NCBI RefSeq assembly: GCF_027111295.1 | Contig: NZ_CP114287.1 | Span: 3,720,001-3,784,000 of the forward strand | Direction of reading: 5' to 3' | Source of the DNA: Flavobacterium gelatinilyticum | Lineage (GTDB): Bacteria > Bacteroidota > Bacteroidia > Flavobacteriales > Flavobacteriaceae | Length of the DNA: 64,000 nucleotides | Shown here: positions 40,587 through 49,836 of the stretch, in pieces | Numbering within the stretch: the first letter of the stretch is position 1 | How the letters are laid out: the number at the start of each line of letters is the position of its first letter | The notes under the pieces: generated by a model | Told to the model about the DNA's origin: nothing | Database searches by the model: none | What the model saw: only the letters and a program-made list of their open reading frames with translations | Made by a program: the position numbers and the translations under genes

Positions 40587-41447
40587 TTACAAGACGTTTA
40601 ATACCTGTTCTTTAATCTTCTCTAATTCATCTTTCATCAAAACCACCAATTTCTGCATTTGAGCATGATTGGATTTTGACCCCATAGTGTTGATTTCGCG
40701 ACCCATTTCCTGAGTGATAAAGCCAAGTTTTCTACCGTTGGCTTCAGAACCCTTTAAAGTTTCTAGGAAATAATCTAAATGATTCGTTAAGCGTACTTTT
40801 TCTTCGGTTATATCCAGTTTTTCTAAATAATAGATCAATTCCTGCTCGAAACGATTTTCATCAACGTTAACTTGTAATTCTGAAATGGCAGTGTGCAGAC
40901 GTTCTTTTATCGCCTGAACTCGTTCCGGATCCAGGGCCAGTGCGTCTGTCATATATTGGCGGATGTTGCCAATTCTTAAATTGAATTCTTTTTCCAGAGA
41001 TTCGCCTTCGTCTTTTCTGAAATTTAAAATATTCTGCAAGGCTTCATCAATAATAACCTGAATCTGCTCCCAGTCATTTTCGTCGATTTCTTCGCGTTCC
41101 GTTTTTAAGGTATCCGGCATGCGAACAGCCATTTTCATTAATTCAGTTTCATCGGCATCTGCGTAAACCTCTCTTAATTGAGCGATGTAGCTTTTTACAA
41201 CAGGTACGTTTACTTTGGTTGAAGTCTGCTCGGCAGTGCTTTCTACGTAAATTGCAAAATCAATTTTTCCTCTTTCGAGTCTGGTAGAAATTTGAGTTCG
41301 TAAACCTAATTCCATTTCGCGGTAAACAGACGGCATTCTTACGTTTAGATCTAAACCTTTACTGTTTAGAGATTTTACTTCAACGGTAATTTTTTTTGTA
41401 GGCAATTGCAAAGAAGCTTTGCCAAACCCTGTCATAGATTGTATCAT
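40587..41447 (-). CDS. yicC: YicC family protein
   Basis: The 286-residue protein begins IQSMTGFGKASLQ and ends with a DUF1732 region, FITQEMGREINTMGSKSNHA, both YicC signatures. YicC proteins are endoribonucleases linked to sRNA turnover in E. coli. The gene precedes gmk with a 92-base gap. A -7-like TATCTTTG lies at 41474-41467 on the minus strand. Confidence 0.94.
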   Translation of the reverse strand: MIQSMTGFGKASLQLPTKKITVEVKSLNSKGLDLNVRMPSVYREMELGLRTQISTRLERGKIDFAIYVESTAEQTSTKVNVPVVKSYIAQLREVYADADETELMKMAVRMPDTLKTEREEIDENDWEQIQVIIDEALQNILNFRKDEGESLEKEFNLRIGNIRQYMTDALALDPERVQAIKERLHTAISELQVNVDENRFEQELIYYLEKLDITEEKVRLTNHLDYFLETLKGSEANGRKLGFITQEMGREINTMGSKSNHAQMQKLVVLMKDELEKIKEQVLNVL

Positions 41448-41546
41448 ATAATTGAGTATAAAGGCGCAAAGATAAATAAAAAGTTGCAGTGTTGCGCTGT
41501 AATTCAGTAATCTGTGAAATCTTGGTTGTTAGAAGTTTTTTTGGCC

Positions 41547-41630
41547 GCGAATTGCACAAATCTGCCTTTACAAAATTGCTTCACAAAGGGTTTCAGTTGA
41601 AGCTGATTGGCAGAAATTCGTGTAATTCGC
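41547..41630. repeat. Intergenic inverted repeat (GCGAATT words)
   Basis: GCGAATTGCACAAATCTGCC (41547-41566) faces GGCAGAAATTCGTGTAATTC... (41609-41630), an inverted copy with small differences. Found in the gap between yicC and the ArsC-like gene. Confidence 0.55.
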
Positions 41631-41640
41631 AGGAAATATA

Positions 41641-41988
41641 TTAACTCAAAGCCTCAATAACTGCTTCAACATTTTTTTGGCTGTTGCCAATGTAAATTTT
41701 TCCGTCGATAATAAAAACTGGACGGCTTAAGAAGGTATAATGTTCTAAAATGTATTTTTTAAAATCAGCTTCGGTTAAAGATTGGTCTTTAAGACCCATT
41801 GACTTATATAATTGTGCTTTTTTACTAAACAAAGCTTCGTAACTTCCAGCTAGTTTATGCATTTCTTCCAGTTCAGCTTCTGTAATAGGATTTTGCTTGA
41901 TGTCGTGTAAAACAAGATTGTTTTCAGGAAGGCTTTTGATGATTTTACGGCAAGTGTCGCAAGACGATAAGTGATATATTTTATTCAT
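41641..41988 (-). CDS. ArsC/Spx-family thioredoxin-fold protein
   Basis: The 115-residue protein has the CxxC site in HLSSCDTCRKIIKSL and the family motifs LHDIKQNPIT and YTFLSRPVFIIDGK. It is annotated as arsenate reductase in most genomes, but the arsenate-binding Arg triad is not evident and Spx-like redox regulation is an alternative. No arsenic genes are near. Confidence 0.85.
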   Translation of the reverse strand: MNKIYHLSSCDTCRKIIKSLPENNLVLHDIKQNPITEAELEEMHKLAGSYEALFSKKAQLYKSMGLKDQSLTEADFKKYILEHYTFLSRPVFIIDGKIYIGNSQKNVEAVIEALS

Positions 41989-42065
41989 TATTTTATCAAT
42001 TTGTTAGAATGCAAAGAAAATCCATTTGAATCTTAAAATTGCCTAATTTTAGAAAAAAATAAATT

Positions 42066-42521
42066 ATGAATTCAGTTTTTGATGTACAGAAAACCATTAG
42101 AGAAATTCTTTTGAAAATTTTAGACAGCCACTCACTAGAACAACTGAACAAAATTCCCGAAGGATTTAATAACAACATTATTTGGAATGCAGCACATTGT
42201 ATTGCGGCACAGCAGTCCTTAGTTTACAAATTATCCGGAATTCCGGCAGTAGTTTCGGATGAATTTATTTCAAAATACCGAAAAGGAACCAAACCGGAAG
42301 CAGATGTTTCGCAGGCTGAGGTTGATGAAATAAAAGAACTTCTTTTATCAACATTAGAAAAAACAGAGAAGGATTTTGAAAGCGGTCTTTTTGTAGAGTA
42401 TAACGAATACACCACAAGTATGGGATTTACACTTCGTAATGTTCAAGATGCCTTAAATTTTAATAATTATCATGAAGGAACCCATACGGGGATTATGATG
42501 GCGCTTAGGAAATTGGTATAA
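42066..42521 (+). CDS. DinB family protein
   Basis: The 151-residue four-helix protein has the DinB metal-ligand pattern: NIIWNAAHCIAAQQ (His), and NNYHEGTHTGIMMALRK (two His). Such proteins are thiol-dependent metalloenzymes, often S-transferases of low-molecular-weight thiols. It stands alone in divergent-convergent context; the stop runs into a terminator hairpin. Confidence 0.85.
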   Translation: MNSVFDVQKTIREILLKILDSHSLEQLNKIPEGFNNNIIWNAAHCIAAQQSLVYKLSGIPAVVSDEFISKYRKGTKPEADVSQAEVDEIKELLLSTLEKTEKDFESGLFVEYNEYTTSMGFTLRNVQDALNFNNYHEGTHTGIMMALRKLV

Positions 42522-42560
42522 AAAAAAGAAATCCCGCTCACAGAGCGGGATTTCTTTTTT
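42522..42560. terminator. Bidirectional terminator between the DinB and RlpA genes
   Basis: AAAAAAGAAATCCCGCTC (42522-42539) pairs perfectly with GAGCGGGATTTCTTTTTT (42543-42560). Both strands show T-runs, and the hairpin touches both stop codons. Confidence 0.88.
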
Positions 42561-43047
42561 ATTCTATTATAGTTTCAATTGTAACTTTCATAGCGCCGGC
42601 ACCTTTATTTTTGGTGATGTCCATAAAAGCTCGTTTTGAAAGATCTATTTCGCGCGTTTTTACGAATGGACCGCGGTCAGTAATTTTTACAATTACAAAT
42701 TTTCCGTTGGCTTCGTTAGTGACTTTAACTCTTGTTCCAAAAGGAAGTTTTTTATGTGCAGCGGTGTATTTACTGTTGTTGAAACGGCTTCCGCTTGCGG
42801 TTTTTCTACCGTTAAATTTATCTGAGTAATACGAGGCGTGTGCGTTTTTTTTGTAAGGTTTTAGTTTTAATCCTTTGTCAGTGAATATTGAATCTTCTAC
42901 AGGTAAAGGTATAATGTTTGGCCTTATGATTTTTGCAGTATCCTGAATTTTAGGTTCAGTGGTAGGTTTGGTTTGGCTTGTAACTGTAAAACAACTAATT
43001 AAAATTGTTGTAAGCGTGTAGAGAATAAGGTGTTTTTTCTTTTTCAT
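42559..43047 (-). CDS. rlpA: RlpA-like septal ring lytic transglycosylase family protein
   Basis: The 162-residue exported protein has a signal peptide (about 6-24) and a C-terminal double-psi beta-barrel: ASYYSDKFNGRKTASGSRF, AAHKKLPFGTRVKVTN and VKITDRGPFVKTREIDLSKR. RlpA enzymes cut denuded glycan strands at the septum. The SPOR domain of longer RlpAs is absent. Confidence 0.9.
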   Translation of the reverse strand: MKKKKHLILYTLTTILISCFTVTSQTKPTTEPKIQDTAKIIRPNIIPLPVEDSIFTDKGLKLKPYKKNAHASYYSDKFNGRKTASGSRFNNSKYTAAHKKLPFGTRVKVTNEANGKFVIVKITDRGPFVKTREIDLSKRAFMDITKNKGAGAMKVTIETIIE

Positions 43048-43098
43048 GGGTTATTTTTTTCAGACTTGGGGAGTTTGTACAAATAATATGCCATTATA

Positions 43099-43128
43099 AA
43101 AAAAGTCCTACAATTTTAGGACTTTTTT
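43099..43128 (-). terminator. Terminator after the cytochrome-b-like gene
   Basis: AAAAAGTCCTA and TAGGACTTTTT form a hairpin with T-runs on both sides, seven bases after the stop of the minus-strand gene. Confidence 0.75.
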
Positions 43129-43134
43129 AGTTTT

Positions 43135-43557
43135 TTAGAACCAAAGGTTCCAAGGAATTCTACTTAAAATAAGTAATAATCCTAATCCGTAAAAAATAGC
43201 GAATGTTTTAAATTTAGCTTCGCTGTTGATTAGTTTTTTATGTTTAGACCATCCAATAGTAATTAAAACGATGGCAATAAGGTTAATAAGCGGGTGCTCT
43301 AAAGAAGTTAATCTTAACGCTGCGTTTGACATTTGTCCTAAAGAATCTTTTCCCAACGGAGAAACAAAATAAAGGATCAAACCAATTAGTAATTGCGTGT
43401 GTGTTCCGATTAAAGCAAACAAAGCTATTTTGCGGTCTTTAGCTGTAAACTCTTTTTTTGAAGTAAAACCGAGAATGGCATTTATAACGGCGAACGCTAA
43501 AAGAAGTAATGCTAAATACGCCCAGCCCGAATGAAACTCTTTTATAAAATTATACAT
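43135..43557 (-). CDS. Four-helix membrane protein, cytochrome-b-like
   Basis: From ATG 43557 (MYNFIKEFHSGWAYLAL) the product is 140 residues with four hydrophobic helices and conserved His in EFHSG, GTHTQLLIG and LEHPLINL, and an ending SRIPWNLWF. The His positions suggest haem b or quinone contact. Related genes are common in Flavobacteria and sometimes carry a misplaced 'ribosomal protein L27' name; nothing here resembles L27. Confidence 0.7.
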   Translation of the reverse strand: MYNFIKEFHSGWAYLALLLLAFAVINAILGFTSKKEFTAKDRKIALFALIGTHTQLLIGLILYFVSPLGKDSLGQMSNAALRLTSLEHPLINLIAIVLITIGWSKHKKLINSEAKFKTFAIFYGLGLLLILSRIPWNLWF

Positions 43558-43605
43558 AAACTGTGTTTTTTTGTTAAAAACAAATATAGCAAAAAGGACC
43601 AAAAA

Positions 43606-43641
43606 AAAACGGCATTGGACTTAAAAGTCAATGCCGTTTTT
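43606..43641 (-). terminator. Terminator of the large TonB receptor gene
   Basis: On the minus strand AAAACGGCATTGACT pairs with AGTCCAATGCCGTTTT (one bulge), followed by more than six T, about 24 bases after the stop. Confidence 0.8.
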
Positions 43642-43664
43642 ACTATTTATTTAGATTCTAAATT

Positions 43665-46397
43665 TTAGAAGTTGAATCTCATGCTGAAATTCCATGTTCT
43701 TCCGAATCCAAAGTATACCTGGTTTCCTGTTGCAATACCACGGTACATTTGTCCGTTTGAAGCATATGTTCCAAGAGCAGGGTTTGCAGCGTTTATATTA
43801 TCATCTGCAAAGATGTTTGTTTTTGATTCAGAGATGTAAACCTCATTTAAAACGTTGTTTACGTTAAGTCTGAAACTTAAAGACGTTTTGTTTGAGTTTC
43901 CAATTAACCATTTGTAAGAAACACCAGCATCCATTAATCCGTAAGATGGAAGCTCTAAAGTTCCTTTGTGGTTTTCAGCTGAGAATCTTCCTGGCTCAAT
44001 TGCAGCATAAAGCTGATCTGTGTATCTGTAGTTTGCATCTACACTGAAACGCTCGATAATTTCGTAAGCAGCACCTAAACTTGCAGTTGTTTGTGCAGCA
44101 TCACCAACTTTTACACCATCAAGATATAAAGTTCCTGATTCTAAAGGAGCATTGTTTTGGTCGAATTTATTGTAAGTAGCATTACCTTCATATTTCCATT
44201 GTCCAACAGAAACCATTGCGTTTAAGCTTAATTGTGGAGTTGGTTTTGCATTTACCTCAAGTTCGATACCTGTATGAAGCTCATTTACTCCTAACGCATC
44301 AAAATATCCATTTCTGTTAGTACTGCTTGGATCTGTAGATCTTTGGTATCTGTCTTTCCAAGATGTGTAGTAAGCATTTAAGTTAGCGTTTACTTTAGCA
44401 GATCTAAATCCGTATCCAGCCTCAAGTCCTAAAACTTTTTCATTTGGAGTATCGAATGCAACTGATTGGTTGTTACGATAAACTGCATTGAAGAATGGTT
44501 GTTTAGAGTAGTATCCAGCGTTTACAAATACATTGTGGTATTCGTTGATGTTGTAGTTTGCACCCCCTTTAACGTTTCCTCCTGTAATGTTTTTAGTATC
44601 TGTTTTGTATAACGGATCTGATTGCAGGTAAAGGAAAGTATCTTGTCTTTGGAAAGCCTGGTTTGAGATTGCTCCCTGAACGAAAGCAGATAAGTTTTCT
44701 CCAGAATACTCTAATTGAGTAAATGCTCCGTACCAGTTAACGTAACCATTGTTATCATATTCAATTTTCTCCTGATCTTTTACGTTAGTGAAAGGGTTGA
44801 AACTTGGACTAGCAGAATATGTTTCGTATAAATATCTTCCGTCTGGTTTGTAAGTAGCACTTTTGTTATCGAAATATACATCAGCACCTAATCTGTCAGT
44901 TACATTTCTAAAGTGGTATCCTGTATATGTTCTTGCATCAATACCAAAATCAAGAGTTAATGTCTTTGATAATTTTTGGTTTAAGTTGATTACAGCACCG
45001 TACCAGTCATGAGAGTTGATAGAAGCTCTTCTTGTAAATCCTGTAGTACTGTTTACTACATATTCACCGTTAGCATTTGGAGTTAATGGTGCTCCAATTG
45101 TGTTTGGTTGTCCTGTATTGTATTTTACGAATTCATCAAAAGGAACTAAACCGTCTTCTGTTTTAAAAGCGAAAGGACTTCTTCCAATGTTTCCTGTTCC
45201 TCCACCTCTTCCCCATGAAGCGTATAATACTGATGATAATTTTGTGTTTTCAGAGATTGTGTAATCGTAGTTAAGAGACATTACAGGTTTGCTGTAGAAG
45301 TTTCTTGCCCAAGAATACTCTTCACCGTTTTTGTACCCCCAGTCTGAGTTGTATTTAATGTTTGGTTTGTTTTCAGCAGGATTACCATACTGAATGTATG
45401 AAGCTAAAGTATTAGCGAAACTTCTTTGGTGGTGCCATTGAGGAGCCCCTGTAAAAGTAAATTGGAAATCGTGTTTGTTATTTTTTGAAGCATAACCAAT
45501 TCCAATAAAGTAGTTTTGACCTGAGAATTTAGTTCCGTCTACATATCCGTCACCAATAGTGTTGCTGAATAAAACAGAAGCAGAAAGACCATTGCTTAAT
45601 TTTCCTGTAGAGTAAGAAACAAGGCTTTTAAAGTAATTGTCATTACCAGTTGTAAGCGCTACTGTTCCTCCTTCTTTCATATCTGCAGATCTTGTAACAA
45701 CGTTAATAGTTCCACCTACAGATGATATAGCTAATTTAGAAGATCCAAGACCTCTTTGAACCTGCATTGCAGAAGTTACGTCTGATAAACCAGCCCAGTT
45801 ACTCCAGTAAACAGAACTGTTTTCCATATCGTTAACAGGAACCCCGTTAATCATTACGGCAATGTTTCTTTGGTCAAATCCTCTAATGTTAATTCTTGAA
45901 TCTCCAAATCCACCACCACCTTTTGTAGCGTATACCGAAGGAGTGTTAGCAAGAATTTCAGGGAATTCCTGAGATCCTAATTTTGCCTGAATTTCAGCTG
46001 CTTTAATAGTTGAAACTGCTACAGGAGTTTTTCTGTCCTTTGCAATATCGACTACTGTACTTTTAACAACTATCTCACTTAATTCATTAGAATTAGAAGA
46101 TAAAGCAATAGTTCCTACGTTTGTAGATGAACCATTTGAAACTGTAAATTTTACAGTTTGGTCTTGATAACCCAAGTAAGAAATAATAATTTCTCCTGAA
46201 TTTGTTGTTGAATTGAGGGTAAATTTACCATCAAAATCGGTAGAAGTTGCCGTAGACGATCCTTTGATGACTACGTTAGCGCCTGGTAGTGCTCCCGTTC
46301 CGTCGGTGATTGTACCAGTCACTTTACCTTGAGAAAATACGGTCGAAACTATCATAAAAAATAGTCCAGTCAGTAACCAATTTTTCATTTTCTTCAT
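43665..46397 (-). CDS. TonB-dependent receptor with carboxypeptidase-regulatory domain
   Basis: The 910-residue outer-membrane protein has a signal peptide (about 1-22, TVFSQ), a CarboxypepD_reg-like domain (GTITDGTGALPGANVVIKG, 27-45), a plug (about 120-230, INIRGFDQRNIAVMINGVPV, SSVGGTINVVT) and a barrel ending MRFNF. No SusD partner is present, so it is probably not a glycan transporter. It is monocistronic with its own terminator. The substrate cannot be read from the sequence. A -7-like TAATTTTG lies at 46431-46424 on the minus strand. Confidence 0.92.
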   Translation of the reverse strand: MKKMKNWLLTGLFFMIVSTVFSQGKVTGTITDGTGALPGANVVIKGSSTATSTDFDGKFTLNSTTNSGEIIISYLGYQDQTVKFTVSNGSSTNVGTIALSSNSNELSEIVVKSTVVDIAKDRKTPVAVSTIKAAEIQAKLGSQEFPEILANTPSVYATKGGGGFGDSRINIRGFDQRNIAVMINGVPVNDMENSSVYWSNWAGLSDVTSAMQVQRGLGSSKLAISSVGGTINVVTRSADMKEGGTVALTTGNDNYFKSLVSYSTGKLSNGLSASVLFSNTIGDGYVDGTKFSGQNYFIGIGYASKNNKHDFQFTFTGAPQWHHQRSFANTLASYIQYGNPAENKPNIKYNSDWGYKNGEEYSWARNFYSKPVMSLNYDYTISENTKLSSVLYASWGRGGGTGNIGRSPFAFKTEDGLVPFDEFVKYNTGQPNTIGAPLTPNANGEYVVNSTTGFTRRASINSHDWYGAVINLNQKLSKTLTLDFGIDARTYTGYHFRNVTDRLGADVYFDNKSATYKPDGRYLYETYSASPSFNPFTNVKDQEKIEYDNNGYVNWYGAFTQLEYSGENLSAFVQGAISNQAFQRQDTFLYLQSDPLYKTDTKNITGGNVKGGANYNINEYHNVFVNAGYYSKQPFFNAVYRNNQSVAFDTPNEKVLGLEAGYGFRSAKVNANLNAYYTSWKDRYQRSTDPSSTNRNGYFDALGVNELHTGIELEVNAKPTPQLSLNAMVSVGQWKYEGNATYNKFDQNNAPLESGTLYLDGVKVGDAAQTTASLGAAYEIIERFSVDANYRYTDQLYAAIEPGRFSAENHKGTLELPSYGLMDAGVSYKWLIGNSNKTSLSFRLNVNNVLNEVYISESKTNIFADDNINAANPALGTYASNGQMYRGIATGNQVYFGFGRTWNFSMRFNF

Positions 46398-46710
46398 TTT
46401 GTTATTAAGTTTATTGTTTTTGGCAAAATTATAACATTAAAATCAGTTAATGTTATCAAAATGTTAAGAATAAATCGTTTTGCGTATAGTATTGAATATT
46501 AAAATGATTATTTGATTTTTTGTTAAACAAAATAGCGATTTGTTGATTTTTTTTGCTTCAAAATTGTTAAATATGTAATTTTATGAATTGATTTGTAGTG
46601 TAAAACCTGCAATTATCGTTAAATTTTGTAATTTTTGAGATGCGTTTATACGAAAAAACGCCTTATTTAAAGTTAAAATAAGGCGTTTTAGTCTGTTACA
46701 GAATTGTAAA
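46398..46710. other. Intergenic region: receptor promoter and pgi terminator
   Basis: The part next to the receptor holds a -7-like box (46424-46431, minus). The part next to pgi holds a hairpin, AAAACGCCTTATTT (46655-46668) with AAATAAGGCGTTTT (46676-46689), which fits a pgi terminator. The AT-rich middle shows no gene or RNA that I recognise. Confidence 0.55.
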
Positions 46711-48354
46711 CTATTTATTATTTAAAAAATGATTAAGTAAAAATGAAGTTGAGCTGTCATGGTTCTTAACCTTTTTAGAATTGATTTCGTCTAAGATTGA
46801 ATTTGCTAACTGCTTACCTAATTCAACTCCCCACTGGTCAAAGCTGAAAATATTCCAGATCACGCCCTGAACAAAAATCTTATGTTCGTACAAAGCAATT
46901 AACGATCCTAAACTTTTTGGAGTTAGTTTTTGGATTAAAATTGTATTGGTTGGTTTGTTTCCTGTAAATACTTTAAAAGGTAATAAATAAGAAGCTTTTT
47001 CTGCAGCAAGACCTTGTTTGTCAAATTCGGCCTGAACCTGTGCAGGTGTTTTTCCGTTCATTAAAGCTTCTGTCTGTGCGAAGAAATTTGACATTAGTTT
47101 ATCATGATGATCTTCGTTTCCGTAAAGAGGTTTTACAAATCCGATAAAATCTGTCGGGATCAATTTTGTTCCCTGGTGAATTAACTGAAAGAAAGCATGT
47201 TGTGAATTCGTTCCCGGCTCTCCCCAGATAATAGTCCCGGTTTGGTAGTTTACCGGCTTCCCGTCACGGCCAACGCTTTTTCCGTTACTTTCCATCGTTG
47301 CCTGCTGTAAGTACGGAGCTAGTTTTGATAAATACTGAGTGTAAGGAATTAAAGCTTCACTTTCGGCACCATAAAAATTATTGTACCAAACACTTAGTAA
47401 AGCTAAAATTACCGGAATGTTCTGGTCAAATTCAGCCGATTTAAAATGCTCGTCCATTTCATTTGCTCCAACTAATAACTGGTTGTAATTGTCAAAACCA
47501 ATTGCAAGAGCAATGCTTAAACCAACGGCGCTCCATAAAGAGAATCTTCCGCCAACCCAGTCCCACATTGGGAAAATGTTGTCAGGATTGATTCCAAATT
47601 CAGTTACTTTTTGAATGTTAGTTGAAACCGCTACGAAATGTTTTGCGATATCTTCCTGAGAAGCTGATTTTAAAAACCATTCTCTGATAGTTTCAGAATT
47701 TGAAAGTGTTTCCTGAGTAGTAAAAGTTTTAGAAACAATTAAAAATAGAGTAGTCTCCGGATTTAATTTTTTGATTATTTCGTTTACGTGATCCCCGTCA
47801 ACATTAGAAACGAAATGTGTATTTAGGTGATTTTTGTAAAATTGTAAAGCTTCAACAGCCATAACCGGACCAAGATCTGAACCTCCAATTCCAATATTTA
47901 CAATATCAGTAAAAGCTTTTCCTGTGTATCCTTTTCTTTCACCCGAAATCACTTCGTTTGTAAAATTCCTGATTTTGTTTTTTACTTCGTAAACTTCTTT
48001 AATTACATTTTCTCCGTCTACATTAATAACTGCCGTTTCCGGAGCACGTAAAGCGGTGTGAAGAACTGCACGGTTTTCTGTCTTGTTGATTAATTCTCCT
48101 CCAAAATAATCAGCAATTGCATTTTTTAATCCAACTGAATTAGCAAGCTCTAGTAATAAAGAAACTGTTTCCTTACTGATATTGTTTTTAGAATAATCAA
48201 CTAAAAAGTCATTCCATTGTAAGTGAAATTTTTCAGCACGTGCATTATCTTGTTGAAATAATTCCTGTATAGTAGTTCCGTGATTTGCGTTAAAATGATT
48301 TTGCAGATTTTTCCACGCTTCAGTCCCGGTTGGGTTTGTAGTGTTTAAAGCCAT
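46711..48354 (-). CDS. pgi: Glucose-6-phosphate isomerase
   Basis: Pgi interconverts glucose 6-phosphate and fructose 6-phosphate. The 547-residue protein has the family signatures [44 protein letters not shown] (pieces) and [13 protein letters not shown]. Length is that of the classical long form. Both the start and the sequence context are unremarkable. Confidence 0.97.
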   Translation of the reverse strand: MALNTTNPTGTEAWKNLQNHFNANHGTTIQELFQQDNARAEKFHLQWNDFLVDYSKNNISKETVSLLLELANSVGLKNAIADYFGGELINKTENRAVLHTALRAPETAVINVDGENVIKEVYEVKNKIRNFTNEVISGERKGYTGKAFTDIVNIGIGGSDLGPVMAVEALQFYKNHLNTHFVSNVDGDHVNEIIKKLNPETTLFLIVSKTFTTQETLSNSETIREWFLKSASQEDIAKHFVAVSTNIQKVTEFGINPDNIFPMWDWVGGRFSLWSAVGLSIALAIGFDNYNQLLVGANEMDEHFKSAEFDQNIPVILALLSVWYNNFYGAESEALIPYTQYLSKLAPYLQQATMESNGKSVGRDGKPVNYQTGTIIWGEPGTNSQHAFFQLIHQGTKLIPTDFIGFVKPLYGNEDHHDKLMSNFFAQTEALMNGKTPAQVQAEFDKQGLAAEKASYLLPFKVFTGNKPTNTILIQKLTPKSLGSLIALYEHKIFVQGVIWNIFSFDQWGVELGKQLANSILDEINSKKVKNHDSSTSFLLNHFLNNK

Positions 48355-48467
48355 TTTTATTTTAATTATTTGATTGTTGTTTTTAGATACACAAAAATAC
48401 TGAAATAACTTTTTAAAAGCTTACAGGTTCATGATTATATAACAATAAGTTGCGAAAACGATTAAGC

Positions 48468-49130
48468 CTATAAGCCGGATAGATTTAAGATTTTAATTAA
48501 GACAACAAATGGAAAAATAATTGAACCGATGATAAATATAGTCTTGCCATGTTTGCGGTCATTTTCATTGTACGAATAGATGCGTTCTCCATTTGGAAGT
48601 GTTTTTTTAGATTTCCAAAGCGAATATCCTATAACAATTCCAATTCCGCCTCCCAAAAGTGAAAATAGATAACCCGCAATTATCCAAGGTTTCTGATTTT
48701 CTTCTGGTTTAGCCAGAATTTGTAAGCGTTCTTTTTTGAGGGCAGCCAACATTTCAGGATCAATAGCTTTGCCTCGTTCGGTAAGTATTTTTTGAGCTAA
48801 CTTATAATCAAAAACATTCCATTCGTCAGACTTTAAAAGAACTTCGTATAATTCTTCATCTGAAAAACTCAGGAGATAGTAATCTTTGTCTATTTCGTTA
48901 AGGATATTTTCTGTGTCTTTTTCCAGAATGTTTTCGGCTTTTTCAAAATCAGCCGCTTCAATTTTTACTTCATATTGATTTTGTAAGGTGCTTCCTGAAA
49001 AAGTAACGTCAACGGGTGGTAAATTATCGGCTAAGAATGTTTTGATATTGTTTTTGTTTAATAATATTTCAAGTTCTTTTGCCTGATCTAATGTTGGAAA
49101 TTTTCTAAAAGTAGTAAAGTTTTCGGTCAT
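48468..49130 (-). CDS. DUF2007-type protein with membrane segments
   Basis: The 220-residue protein has an N-terminal DUF2007 'signal transducing' domain (LDQAKELEILLNKNNIKTFL, AADFEKAENILEKD; about 5-75), a helical linker, and two hydrophobic helices (about 151-168 and 198-215). Function is unknown. It is separated by 41 bases from the next gene upstream on the same strand. Confidence 0.75.
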   Translation of the reverse strand: MTENFTTFRKFPTLDQAKELEILLNKNNIKTFLADNLPPVDVTFSGSTLQNQYEVKIEAADFEKAENILEKDTENILNEIDKDYYLLSFSDEELYEVLLKSDEWNVFDYKLAQKILTERGKAIDPEMLAALKKERLQILAKPEENQKPWIIAGYLFSLLGGGIGIVIGYSLWKSKKTLPNGERIYSYNENDRKHGKTIFIIGSIIFPFVVLIKILNLSGL

Positions 49131-49171
49131 GTGTTTTTAGAGTTGATCGGTTCAATTGATAGAATTAAGTT

Positions 49172-49789
49172 TTACCAAACCTTCCACCACGGCTTTTTAA
49201 CTTCCTCGGTTTTTCCTGCTTTATTGATTTCTATTCTTTTTAAAGATTCGAATTTTATTTTAGAATCATCAAAAAACAGTTCGCCTGTTTCACTCATCCC
49301 AATTGGCAGATGGGTTCTTTGTTTCCAGTCTTCTGTCTGAAGTTCCGGAATCAAAGCAGCATCGATTTTTTCGCGAAAGCGTTTTTTTGCTTTTTCAATA
49401 ATTTCTTCTTCAATATTTGAAGTTGAGTTCTTAAAAAGAGGAATAGAATTTTCAGGAATATGTAAAAGAAAAATCTGTGTTTTATGGTCATCTTCCCGAA
49501 TGTCCAAAACTTTAAAAAATGTATTTGAAGACAAAAGGTAATGCCCGATTTTTGCCGAGTTAGGATTGAAGACCGATAAATCTTTGGCGTCGGCACTGGC
49601 AATTAAGTATCTCAAATTACCGGAAATTCCTCCGCCCAAACGCGTCATATCTGTAAAAGCTCTTTCCTTTATTATTTGACCAACTTTGTAATTTGCGATT
49701 AAGTTTTCAGGAAGAGTCGTGTCTCTGTAAAATAATTTTAAGCCTGAAAATGTCTCATTAAAAATTGATTCAATTCTTGAATTTTTCAT
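49172..49789 (-). CDS. Conserved hypothetical protein
   Basis: The 205-residue soluble protein includes FSGLKLFYRDTTLPENLIANY and HYLLSSNTFFKVLDIREDDHKTQIFLLHIP, and ends KKPWWKVW. I do not recognise a domain. It lies 47 bases after the M23 peptidase gene on the same strand and 41 bases before the DUF2007 gene. Confidence 0.7.
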   Translation of the reverse strand: MKNSRIESIFNETFSGLKLFYRDTTLPENLIANYKVGQIIKERAFTDMTRLGGGISGNLRYLIASADAKDLSVFNPNSAKIGHYLLSSNTFFKVLDIREDDHKTQIFLLHIPENSIPLFKNSTSNIEEEIIEKAKKRFREKIDAALIPELQTEDWKQRTHLPIGMSETGELFFDDSKIKFESLKRIEINKAGKTEEVKKPWWKVW

Positions 49790-49836
49790 GACTTCTTAAT
49801 TTTTAAAATTTAAAGTTTACAAATAATCTGATGCAA

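Noticed and set aside
41641..41988. Arsenate resistance gene
   Set aside because: Only the ArsC/Spx fold is supported; no ars operon genes or clear arsenate-binding residues are present.
43135..43557. Ribosomal protein L27, a name sometimes attached to this gene
   Set aside because: The product is a four-helix membrane protein with conserved His and no L27 sequence features.
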